Assembly: GCA_017613995.1 (NCBI GenBank)
Contig: JAGACT010000221.1
Coordinates: 1-6,065, forward strand
Length of the DNA stretch: 6,065 nt
Direction: 5' to 3'
DNA from: Eubacteriaceae bacterium
GTDB taxonomy: Bacteria > Bacillota > Clostridia > Eubacteriales > Anaerofustaceae
Shown here: positions 1 through 4,765 of the stretch, in pieces
Layout: each line of letters opens with the position of its first letter
Numbering within the stretch: the first letter of the stretch is position 1
Program-made: the position numbers and the translations under genes
The notes under the pieces: generated by a model
Database searches by the model: none
What the model was told of the DNA's origin: nothing
What the model saw: the letters and a program-made list of their open reading frames with translations, nothing else

Positions 1-90
1 GCTCAGGTGGACGTCATGCGTAAGGGAAAAAAGGTACGAGTAGATATCCCTGTAGTGATCTGAAAACAGTTTTTCCACGCTCCTTCGCAT
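1..90 (-). CDS. ECF-type RNA polymerase sigma factor, N-terminus only (cut by window edge)
   Basis: Reading minus from ATG at 90 gives 30 codons open to the edge, beginning MRRSVEKLFSDHYRDIYSYL and continuing FSLTHDVHLS. This is the typical start of sigma-70 region 2 in extracytoplasmic-function sigma factors: an acidic/aromatic helix (LF..HY.DIY.YL) and then 'SLTHD..L', where relatives have a Gly/Asp-rich turn before 'AEDL.Q'. Region 2 binds the core-polymerase clamp helices and opens the -10 element. GGAGGG at 100-95, 4 nt before the ATG, supports this start; the spacing is short, so GTG at 78 is a possible alternative. The gene lies behind the terminator at 209-169 and so is probably a separate transcription unit. 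The C-terminal region 4 and any anti-sigma partner are outside the window. Family assignment is good, subgroup unknown. Confidence 0.82.
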   Translation of the reverse strand, partial: MRRSVEKLFSDHYRDIYSYLFSLTHDVHLS

Positions 91-108
91 CACGCCCTCC
101 CTTCACCG

Positions 109-140
109 TATATGTGCCCCGAGAAGGTTCTTTCGTTACA
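109..140 (-). promoter_or_regulatory. Candidate ECF-type promoter of the sigma factor gene
   Basis: TGTAAC at 140-135 on the minus strand resembles the 'AAC'-bearing -35 elements used by many ECF sigma factors. A plausible but unremarkable AT-rich -10 area (GCACATATA) follows about 17-18 nt downstream at 117-109, leaving a short leader to the ATG at 90. ECF genes often read their own promoter, so autoregulation is a reasonable inference. The -10 does not match a consensus I can name. Confidence 0.35.
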
Positions 141-168
141 CCGCCGGGTGATTTTCCGGCAGGTTCTG

Positions 169-209
169 AAAAAAGGCTGCGCCCGGAGAGTTCGCCCCGC
201 GCCAGCCTT
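169..209 (-). terminator. Intrinsic terminator after the esterase ORF
   Basis: On the minus strand AAGGCTG (209-203) pairs perfectly with CAGCCTT (179-173). The stem can be extended by CGC/GCG after a one-base bulge, and six T's (174-169) run out of the 3' arm. It begins 9 nt after the stop codon of the GIY-YIG/esterase frame. It therefore closes the arsR-suf operon and separates it from the sigma factor gene. Confidence 0.85.
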
Positions 210-218
210 ATGATCATT

Positions 219-1943
219 TCACTTTTTCAGTGCTTCCTGTCTTCTCTTTTCAAGCCACTCGCAAACCGGCGGGACCACCGCTTCGTGCTCGGGGCGCCAG
301 ATGTCGGCTTCCATCGAGCATGGGATGTCCAGCCTGATGTGCACCGGTTCGTCGGTTTTCATCGGCCACGGGAACAGTCCTTCCCCGTTGGGATCCCCGC
401 TTTTTATGAAGTTGGCCCAGTAGGAGCTCATGGTCTCCATGAAGAGGTAATCCTCCTCGGAATACTCGGTTCCGTTGGCTTCGGCAACTTTGTCGAGGCT
501 GCCGAAGACGAAGGGGATCTCCGTGCCGTGCTGGGCGCCCACGCCCTTCGTGGGATGGGTGTATTCGTAATGCCATGTGGGAAGGCCGATCTCCGCGGCT
601 CTGATGCCAATCCATGCTATGTGCCTGGCGTACCAGTAGTCCCTGGCCAGATGCCTTACGGTCTCCCGGGTCTCGTCGGGATACATGTCCCTGGGAAGGC
701 CGAAGCGCTCGCAGATGCGCTCGACGTAGTTGCCGCTGCCGGAACTTCCCTCGTCCGCGCAGGTGCCTATCATTATGGGTATCTGCGCGCAGTCATTGGT
801 AAGGAGCATCTCAGCCTGGGCCCGGGGGATCAGATATCCGTCGATCACCGGGGTGAATCCCATGTGGTTCTGCATCCCGATGTCGAACTCCTCCGTCTGG
901 AAGGCCGACGTGGGAAGATCCCTCATCTCGTCGAGGCTGCCGCATTCCAGGATCTCCTGCAGCTTTTCTCCCTGCTGGCACGCCTGCTCGAAGGTGATGT
1001 CGCGCTCCGGCTGCAGCACGTCTCCGCTCTGGTTGATGGCCTTCTGGAACAGGTCCCTGGAATGCGGTGAGACCATAAGGTTGTTGACGCTGGCGCTGCC
1101 GGCGCTCTGACCGCTGATGGTCACGTTTTTCGGATCCCCGCCGAAGGCGGCTATGTTGTCGCGGATCCATTCGAGGGAGGCTATCTGGTCGGAGAATCCG
1201 AAGTTGCCCCTCTGTCCGTCCCCTCTCATCTCCGGATGGCACATGAAGCCGAAGATGCCAACGCGGTAATTTACGGTGACGGTCACTATGCCCATGGAGG
1301 CGAAATGGGACCCGTCGAAGGCGGGATCCTCGCTCCTGCCGGCCATGTAGGACCCTCCGTAGAACCATACCAGCACCGGGCAGCTTCCCTTCGGAGCATC
1401 GGAGGGAGCCCATATGTTCAGATAGAGGCAGTCCTCGCTGAAGCAGTACTCCCTGAGCCTCCCCGCCAGCTGCATGGGCGCGGGGGCGAAGCGTGTGGCG
1501 TCCCTTACCCCGATCCAGCTCACGGGTTTTTCCGGAGCGCGCCACCTGAGGGGCCCCACGGGAGGAGCCGCAAAGGGTACTCCCCTGAAAATACTGACAC
1601 CGCCGGTGCTCTCGCCCCTGAGGATGCCCTGTTCACATCTGATCTGTACTTCGGCCATATCCGCCTCCTGATGTTTCTGTTTCTTTTCGAAGGAATCCGC
1701 CAGAGCCAGCTTCTCCCTTCTGGTGAGCTTCTTGAGAGCTGCTTCCCGTCTGAGGGCGCTGCTCTTATCGTCGAAGCATTCCGTGTATATCAGCCTTACC
1801 GGCAGCCGGGAGCGGGTATAGCGGGCTCCGGTTCCGGAGTTGTGCACGGCAGCGCGCCTTTCGGGATCGGTGGTGAAACCGCTGTAGATCGTCCCGTCGG
1901 CGCACTCCAGCATGTATGCGTAATACTTCTTCTTTTCTTCCAT
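219..1943 (-). CDS. GIY-YIG nuclease domain joined in frame to a type-B carboxylesterase (574 aa)
   Basis: One uninterrupted frame holds two complete domains. Residues 6-80 are a YhbQ-like GIY-YIG domain: YAYMLEC, then IYSGFTTD (Tyr20), Arg30, His34-Asn35 and Glu67 in RREAALKK, matching the family's catalytic Tyr/Arg/Glu. A linker of about 15 residues rich in K, Q and E follows. Residues 96-574 are an alpha/beta-hydrolase of the para-nitrobenzyl-esterase type: FRGVPFAAPPVG.LRW, SEDCLYLNIWAP, an oxyanion-loop variant FYGGSY (usually FHGGGF), Ser280 in GQSAG, Glu398 in ADEG and His472 in QHGTE, so the Ser-Glu-His triad is intact. No signal peptide is visible, so a cytoplasmic location is likely. 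Start ATG at 1943 lies 20 nt after the sufB stop, with a modest AGGGG 10 nt upstream. A strong internal Shine-Dalgarno precedes Met96 (1658), so a separate 479-aa esterase (1658-219) is quite possible. Substrate and any link to Fe-S assembly are unknown. Confidence 0.9.
   Translation of the reverse strand: MEEKKKYYAYMLECADGTIYSGFTTDPERRAAVHNSGTGARYTRSRLPVRLIYTECFDDKSSALRREAALKKLTRREKLALADSFEKKQKHQEADMAEVQIRCEQGILRGESTGGVSIFRGVPFAAPPVGPLRWRAPEKPVSWIGVRDATRFAPAPMQLAGRLREYCFSEDCLYLNIWAPSDAPKGSCPVLVWFYGGSYMAGRSEDPAFDGSHFASMGIVTVTVNYRVGIFGFMCHPEMRGDGQRGNFGFSDQIASLEWIRDNIAAFGGDPKNVTISGQSAGSASVNNLMVSPHSRDLFQKAINQSGDVLQPERDITFEQACQQGEKLQEILECGSLDEMRDLPTSAFQTEEFDIGMQNHMGFTPVIDGYLIPRAQAEMLLTNDCAQIPIMIGTCADEGSSGSGNYVERICERFGLPRDMYPDETRETVRHLARDYWYARHIAWIGIRAAEIGLPTWHYEYTHPTKGVGAQHGTEIPFVFGSLDKVAEANGTEYSEEDYLFMETMSSYWANFIKSGDPNGEGLFPWPMKTDEPVHIRLDIPCSMEADIWRPEHEAVVPPVCEWLEKRRQEALKK
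1656..1669 (-). promoter_or_regulatory. Internal Shine-Dalgarno and ATG at the GIY-YIG/esterase junction
   Basis: AGGAGG (1669-1664) stands 5 nt before ATG (1658-1656) in the same frame as the upstream GIY-YIG domain. The ATG opens MAEVQIRCEQGILRG, which is exactly where stand-alone carboxylesterases of this type begin. This site is stronger than the one in front of the full ORF. The same bases also encode the linker residues Gln-Glu-Ala-Asp. It suggests that the esterase is made on its own, with or without the fusion product. Confidence 0.75.
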
Positions 1944-1963
1944 CTTCCCGGGTCCCCTGCCTT

Positions 1964-2911
1964 CTAGCGCAGGAAGCCCTCGATGATCTTCGCTTCCGCT
2001 TCCTCCTCGGTGAGTCCCAGGGTCTGCAGCTTCATGATCTGCTCTCCCGCGATCTTACCGATGGCCGCTTCATGGATGAGCGCCGCGTCCTCGCTGTAGG
2101 CTTCCAGCTCGGGAACTGAGAGCACGCTGCCGTGATCCGCTATGATCGCGTCGCACTCGCTGTGGCCCGTGCACCTGGTGTTGCCTATAAGCCTCGCGCG
2201 GAAGCTCTGGCGGGAATTGCCCCTGGCCACGGAACGGCTCACCACGTCGGCTCCGCAGTCCTCTCCGTTGAGCTCCACCACGAAATCCGTCTCGGCGGTG
2301 TCATCGTCCGCGGTCATGAGCTTTTCGCGGATCACCAGCTTCGCGCCTGCATCCAGCTTCGCCCTGGTCTTCCTGACGGTCTTCTCCACGCCCTGGATCT
2401 GGGTGGTATCCATCTCCAGATAGCTTCCCTCCGCCAGGTACGCGTCGGTCTCGGGATCGATGAAGCGGTTGGCCTTGGTGGCTCCGGTGCCGATGTGCTT
2501 TTCCACATACCTGACCCTGGCGTTCTTCTCTATGAAGAAACGGTGGATGCCGTTGTGGCGGGATTCCTCCTCCGTGATGGTATGGACTCCGCACCCGGCT
2601 ATGACCGTGACGTCGGCGCCCTCGCCGATGTAGAAGTCATTGTATACCAGATCGTCCACCCCGGAATGGGTGATGCATGCGGGGATGAATACGTTCTCCC
2701 CCTTCGTGCCGGGCTTTACGTGGATGTTGATGCCGGGCTTATCCTCCTTGGACTCGATGGTGATGTTCTCGGTGGATTTCCTTCCTGCGCATCCCCCGTC
2801 CTCGCGGATGTTGTATGCGCCCTTGAATTCGGTACCGTCGAAGTCCGAAACTATCTTTAAGAGTTCCTTTGTCTCTTCCTTCATCTGAAGTTCCTTGTTC
2901 TCTGCGTTCAT
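1964..2911 (-). CDS. sufB: SufB-type Fe-S cluster scaffold of a minimal SufBC (SMS-like) system
   Basis: With the start chosen here the protein has 315 aa, far shorter than classical SufB (about 470-500), because the N-terminal region is missing; short forms are typical of minimal SUF-like pairs. The beta-helix core ends in the family's diagnostic C-terminal block: GHSECDAIIADHGS, PELEA, ALIHEAAIGKIAGEQ and LGLTEEEAEAKIIEGFLR. By motif alignment Cys253 (SECDA) and Glu281 (IHEA) match the E. coli SufB scaffold residues Cys405 and Glu434, so it looks like SufB rather than SufD. It should assemble or hold a nascent cluster on the SufC ATPase in the cytoplasm. An ATG at 2941 would add ten residues but has no ribosome-binding site. 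ATG at 2911 has GGGAGGG 9 nt upstream and overlaps the sufC stop as TGATG, implying translational coupling. No sufD, sufS or sufU is in view, so the sulfur donor must be encoded elsewhere. Confidence 0.9.
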   Translation of the reverse strand: MNAENKELQMKEETKELLKIVSDFDGTEFKGAYNIREDGGCAGRKSTENITIESKEDKPGINIHVKPGTKGENVFIPACITHSGVDDLVYNDFYIGEGADVTVIAGCGVHTITEEESRHNGIHRFFIEKNARVRYVEKHIGTGATKANRFIDPETDAYLAEGSYLEMDTTQIQGVEKTVRKTRAKLDAGAKLVIREKLMTADDDTAETDFVVELNGEDCGADVVSRSVARGNSRQSFRARLIGNTRCTGHSECDAIIADHGSVLSVPELEAYSEDAALIHEAAIGKIAGEQIMKLQTLGLTEEEAEAKIIEGFLR

Positions 2912-3639
2912 CAGAATATTCCCTCCCTGGGCATCTCGCACATTTTACGGCAGCCTTTTCCGTCCATGAGGGACGGCATGATCTCGTCCTTGGGCCCGCA
3001 GGCGGTTATCTCGCCGTCTGTTATGACCACCAGTTCGTCGGCTATGTCTATTATCCTCTCCTGATGGGAAATGATTATCAGAGAACCGTTGAGGTTCTTC
3101 TGCATGTCCCTGAACACGTCTATCAGATTCGTGAAGCTCCACAGGTCTATTCCGGCCTCGGGCTCGTCGAACACCGTCAGCACGCTGTGGCGGGAGATGA
3201 CCGAAGCGATCTCGATGCGCTTTATCTCTCCTCCGGAAAGGGTGCTGTCCACTTCCCTGTCGATGTAGTCAGTGGCGCACAGCCCCACCTTCACCAGCAC
3301 GTCGCACATGTCCGGGCGGCTCAGGTTGTCCTTCGAGCTGAGGGCGATAAGATCGCTCACGGTAAGGCCCTTGAACCTCACGGGCTGCTGGAAGGCGTAG
3401 CTTATGCCCCGCCGGGCCCTCTCGGTGATCCCCATCTCGGTGATGTCCTCGCCGTTGAGGACGATCCTGCCCGAAGTGGGCTCGTAGATGCCGGCGATGA
3501 GCTTCGCCAGCGATGTTTTCCCGCTGCCGTTTGGTCCGGTGATCACCACCACCTTGCCGTCCGGTATCTGAAGGCTGACGTTTTTGAGGACTTCGGTACC
3601 GTCCTCGGTCGTCCAGCTCAGATTTTCAAGTTCCAACAT
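2911..3639 (-). CDS. sufC: SufC-type ABC ATPase of Fe-S cluster assembly
   Basis: The 242-residue soluble ABC ATPase has all its motifs: Walker A GPNGSGKT (35-42), Q-loop AFQQPVRF (82-89), signature LSGGE (134-138), Walker B VLTVFDEP with Glu159, D-loop EAGID (161-165) and switch His192 in IIISHQE. Length and lack of a membrane domain fit SufC. The directly coupled partner is a SufB family protein, not a permease, which excludes an ordinary transporter ATPase. In SUF systems SufC binds SufB (and SufD where present), and its ATP-driven dimerisation reshapes the scaffold. With only SufB next door, a SufB2-C2 complex is the likely form. Start ATG at 3639 has AAGGAGG (3653-3647) 7 nt upstream. 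The gene follows the metal regulator by about 78 nt, presumably in the same operon. The C-terminal tail is cysteine-containing (Cys230, Cys234), which I cannot interpret. Confidence 0.92.
   Translation of the reverse strand: MLELENLSWTTEDGTEVLKNVSLQIPDGKVVVITGPNGSGKTSLAKLIAGIYEPTSGRIVLNGEDITEMGITERARRGISYAFQQPVRFKGLTVSDLIALSSKDNLSRPDMCDVLVKVGLCATDYIDREVDSTLSGGEIKRIEIASVISRHSVLTVFDEPEAGIDLWSFTNLIDVFRDMQKNLNGSLIIISHQERIIDIADELVVITDGEITACGPKDEIMPSLMDGKGCRKMCEMPREGIF
2921..2927 (-). promoter_or_regulatory. Ribosome-binding site that fixes the sufB start
   Basis: GGGAGGG lies within the last codons of sufC, 9 nt before ATG 2911. It decides between 2911 and the upstream in-frame ATG at 2941, which lacks any purine-rich element. 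The stop and start share one base (TGATG). Confidence 0.75.
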
Positions 3640-3660
3640 GTCATAACCTCCTTGGACGCG

Positions 3661-3680
3661 GCGGCCCTGAAGCCTGCCGC
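3661..3680 (-). promoter_or_regulatory. Small stem-loop between arsR-type gene and sufC
   Basis: GCGGC (3680-3676) pairs with GCCGC (3665-3661) around a 10-nt loop, 7 nt before the sufC ribosome-binding site. It has no T-run, so it is not a terminator. It could stabilise or separate the sufC part of the message. I see no convincing second promoter in this 78-nt gap, apart from AT-rich bases around 3685-3710. Confidence 0.3.
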
Positions 3681-3717
3681 ATTTAATAATGTCGATTTTT
3701 AGTTTTACTGAACCTTC

Positions 3718-4065
3718 TCACAGGCTCTCCATCAGATGCTCAAGGCCCGTTTCCATAACGTCTCTTATATGGCCGTCCTCCAGTGAGTAGATCACGCTCT
3801 TTCCGTCCCGGGTGCTCTTCACAAGCTTTGACTGCTTGAGTATCCTCAGCTGATGGGAAACATTCGACTGGGTGGCGCCGAGGGTCTCGGCGATGTCGCA
3901 TACGCATTTGTCACCGTGGGTAAGCATGCACAGTATGGCGAGCCTTGTGGGATCGGAGAGATTCTTGAAAAACTCCGCCAGTTCGCTGATCTTTCCGGCG
4001 CAGGGCATCTGCCTGCATACGGCGGAATCGATGCAGCCGCATTCATCAGGTAAATGTACTGTCAT
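3718..4065 (-). CDS. ArsR/SmtB-family metal-responsive repressor with two candidate metal sites
   Basis: This is a small winged-helix repressor of 115 aa from the chosen start (119 from ATG 4077). The core is LSDPTRLAILCMLTHGDKCVCDIAETLG, then the recognition helix ATQSNVSHQLRILKQSKLV and the wing RDGKSVIYSL. Metal ligands, numbered from Met at 4077: Cys58-Val-Cys60 in helix alpha-3 plus N-terminal Cys13, Cys15, Cys21 and Cys26, like the CadC/SmtB alpha-3N site for soft metals; and Asp101-x-His103-x10-His114-x2-Glu117, the full alpha-5 Zn/Co site of SmtB/CzrA. Apo-repressors of this family bind DNA and leave it on metal binding. It is the first gene ahead of sufCB, and a candidate operator sits on its promoter, so it probably controls itself and the Fe-S genes. 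ATG 4065 is preferred because GAGG (4075-4072) lies 6 nt upstream; ATG 4077 has no ribosome-binding site. The true inducer (Zn, Co, Cd, Fe-S state) is not determined. Confidence 0.9.
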   Translation of the reverse strand: MTVHLPDECGCIDSAVCRQMPCAGKISELAEFFKNLSDPTRLAILCMLTHGDKCVCDIAETLGATQSNVSHQLRILKQSKLVKSTRDGKSVIYSLEDGHIRDVMETGLEHLMESL

Positions 4066-4078
4066 TTTTAACCTCATT

Positions 4079-4102
4079 ACATATGTTCATCTGTTCATAA
4101 GT
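4079..4102 (-). promoter_or_regulatory. Candidate operator of the ArsR-type repressor
   Basis: A 24-bp imperfect palindrome has outer arms ACTTATG and CATATGT on the minus strand, matching at 6 of 7 positions. It overlaps the end of the -10 box and the expected start of transcription. Inside it TGAACA occurs twice, 8 bp apart, and an 8-bp perfect palindrome ACATATGT closes it (4079-4086). SmtB/CzrA operators are imperfect 12-2-12 palindromes containing TGAACA, so sequence and position both fit. The second half-site here is a direct rather than inverted copy, so the exact binding register is uncertain. Confidence 0.6.
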
Positions 4103-4128
4103 ATATATGATTTTTACGCTTTTTGCAA
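4100..4128 (-). promoter_or_regulatory. Sigma-70-type promoter of the arsR-suf operon
   Basis: TTGCAA (4128-4123) and TATACT (4105-4100) are separated by exactly 17 bp. The expected start is near 4093, leaving about 28 nt of leader to ATG 4065. It is the only good promoter upstream of the operon in the window. Confidence 0.75.
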
Positions 4129-4141
4129 TACGCCGGGGCGC

Positions 4142-4187
4142 TCCGGACCCTTTTGAGGGCGGTTTTGCGCACAAAACAGTGTCCGGA
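4142..4187. repeat. Nested inverted repeats with three-way-junction potential
   Basis: An outer stem TCCGGAC (4142-4148) with GTCCGGA (4181-4187) encloses two perfect hairpins side by side: CCCT-TTTG-AGGG (4148-4159) and GTTTTG-CGCA-CAAAAC (4162-4177). One base is shared between the outer stem and the first hairpin. It lies upstream of the arsR -35 box and downstream of the rplS terminator, so neither predicted transcript carries it. No T-run follows on either strand. Its role is unknown. Confidence 0.6.
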
Positions 4188-4208
4188 CGTGCCGAAGACA
4201 GGGCCAAA

Positions 4209-4228
4209 CTGTATAAAACCCGATACAG
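4209..4228. repeat. Short perfect inverted repeat in the rplS-arsR gap
   Basis: CTGTAT (4209-4214) and ATACAG (4223-4228) form a 6-bp stem with an 8-nt loop. On the minus strand only three T's follow, so at best it is a weak back-up terminator for rplS. The rest of the gap between rplS and the repressor gene (about 220 nt) holds no reading frame or RNA gene that I can recognise. Confidence 0.35.
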
Positions 4229-4257
4229 CTGAAATGTTTGACGCGCTCTGAAAAATG

Positions 4258-4286
4258 AAAAAGACTGCCTCCTTCGAGACAGCCTT
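4258..4286 (-). terminator. Intrinsic terminator of rplS
   Basis: On the minus strand AAGGCTGTCTC (4286-4276) pairs with GAGGCAGTCTT (4271-4261) over 11 positions, two of them G-U, around a GAAG loop. A run of five T's (4262-4258) follows. It starts 13 nt after the rplS stop. Confidence 0.9.
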
Positions 4287-4299
4287 CCGGTTTTCGAAA

Positions 4300-4647
4300 C
4301 TAGTATCTGGTCTTTTCTTTGACCTTTGTGGCTTTTCCGACTCTGTTTCTGAGGTAGTAGAGCTTTGCCCTTCTAACCTTACCGTAACGTGTTACTTCGA
4401 TCTTTTCGATCTTCGGTGAATTGAGCGGGAATGTCCTTTCTACGCCAACGCCGTAGGAGATCTTTCTGACTGTGAAAGTCTCTCTTGCTCCGCCGTTCTG
4501 ACGCTTGAGCACGATGCCTTCGAATACCTGGATTCTTTCCCTCTTGCCTTCAACGACCTTGACGTGTACCCTTACGGTATCACCTACGTTGAACTTGGGA
4601 AGATCGCTTCTGAGGTTTTCCTGTTCCACGAGCTTGATCAGATCCAT
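4300..4647 (-). CDS. rplS: 50S ribosomal protein L19
   Basis: The 115-aa protein is full length for bacterial L19 and recognisable throughout: FNVGDTVRVHVKV, RIQVFEGIVLKRQNGG, ETFTVRKISYGVGVERTFPL, SPKIEKIEVTR and KVRRAKLYYLR. L19 sits at the 30S-50S interface of the ribosome. The start is ATG 4647, with AAGGAGGAG (4665-4657) 8 nt upstream. The G+C content is visibly lower than in its neighbours, with codon use typical of highly expressed genes. In many bacteria rplS follows rpsP-rimM-trmD; here it stands alone, with its own promoter and terminator, between unrelated operons. Confidence 0.98.
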   Translation of the reverse strand: MDLIKLVEQENLRSDLPKFNVGDTVRVHVKVVEGKRERIQVFEGIVLKRQNGGARETFTVRKISYGVGVERTFPLNSPKIEKIEVTRYGKVRRAKLYYLRNRVGKATKVKEKTRY

Positions 4648-4673
4648 TTCTGCGTGCTCCTCCTTCCTTACCA

Positions 4674-4709
4674 GACGTTCTTGTGTTCCTGTGCTAACAG
4701 AGGACCGTC
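4674..4709 (-). promoter_or_regulatory. Possible structured leader of the rplS mRNA
   Basis: Between the predicted start of transcription (about 4717) and the rplS ribosome-binding site, CCTCTG (4703-4698) and CACAGG (4693-4688) form a stem with one mismatch. GACG (4709-4706) can pair with CGTC (4677-4674) to enclose it. Firmicutes are known to carry L19 leader RNAs that regulate rplS; whether this is one cannot be decided by eye. Confidence 0.35.
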
Positions 4710-4723
4710 GTACTAACTTGAAA

Positions 4724-4751
4724 AGTATATCACAGCAAAATGCTTTTGCAA
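4724..4751 (-). promoter_or_regulatory. Promoter of rplS with extended -10
   Basis: TTGCAA (4751-4746), a 16-bp spacer and TATACT (4729-4724), preceded by TGA to make an extended -10 (TGnTATACT). The perfect inverted repeat GCAAAA-GCA-TTTTGC (4749-4735) lies across the -35 and spacer. The promoter starts only 15 nt after the stop of the upstream Fe-S gene, and no terminator separates them. Confidence 0.75.
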
Positions 4752-4765
4752 AGTATTAATGCCGT

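Noticed and set aside
14..217. Minus-strand frame of 67 codons at the left end
   Set aside because: It runs through the esterase terminator and overlaps the sigma factor start in another frame. It has low complexity, no ribosome-binding site and no recognisable family.
114..1070. Long plus-strand open frame opposite the esterase
   Set aside because: High-G+C antisense shadow. The minus strand holds an unambiguous catalytic domain here, and the plus-strand product has no family features.
2912..2941. Upstream ATG (2941) as the sufB start
   Set aside because: No Shine-Dalgarno, and it would overlap sufC by 31 nt, whereas ATG 2911 has GGGAGGG and a TGATG junction.
2132..3702. Plus-strand frames opposite sufB and sufC
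   Set aside because: Antisense shadows with no ribosome-binding sites, and compositionally the mirror of clear conserved genes.
4066..4077. ATG 4077 as the start of the ArsR-type repressor
   Set aside because: Its own bases form the GAGG ribosome-binding site of ATG 4065, and nothing suitable lies upstream of 4077.
4142..4187. Nested hairpins as a transcription terminator or as a riboswitch of the suf operon
   Set aside because: No T-run on either strand, and the element lies upstream of the promoter that serves the suf operon, so it would not be in that mRNA.
4735..4749. Hairpin after the Fe-S gene as its terminator
   Set aside because: No T-run follows on the minus strand; the bases are better explained as part of the rplS promoter.
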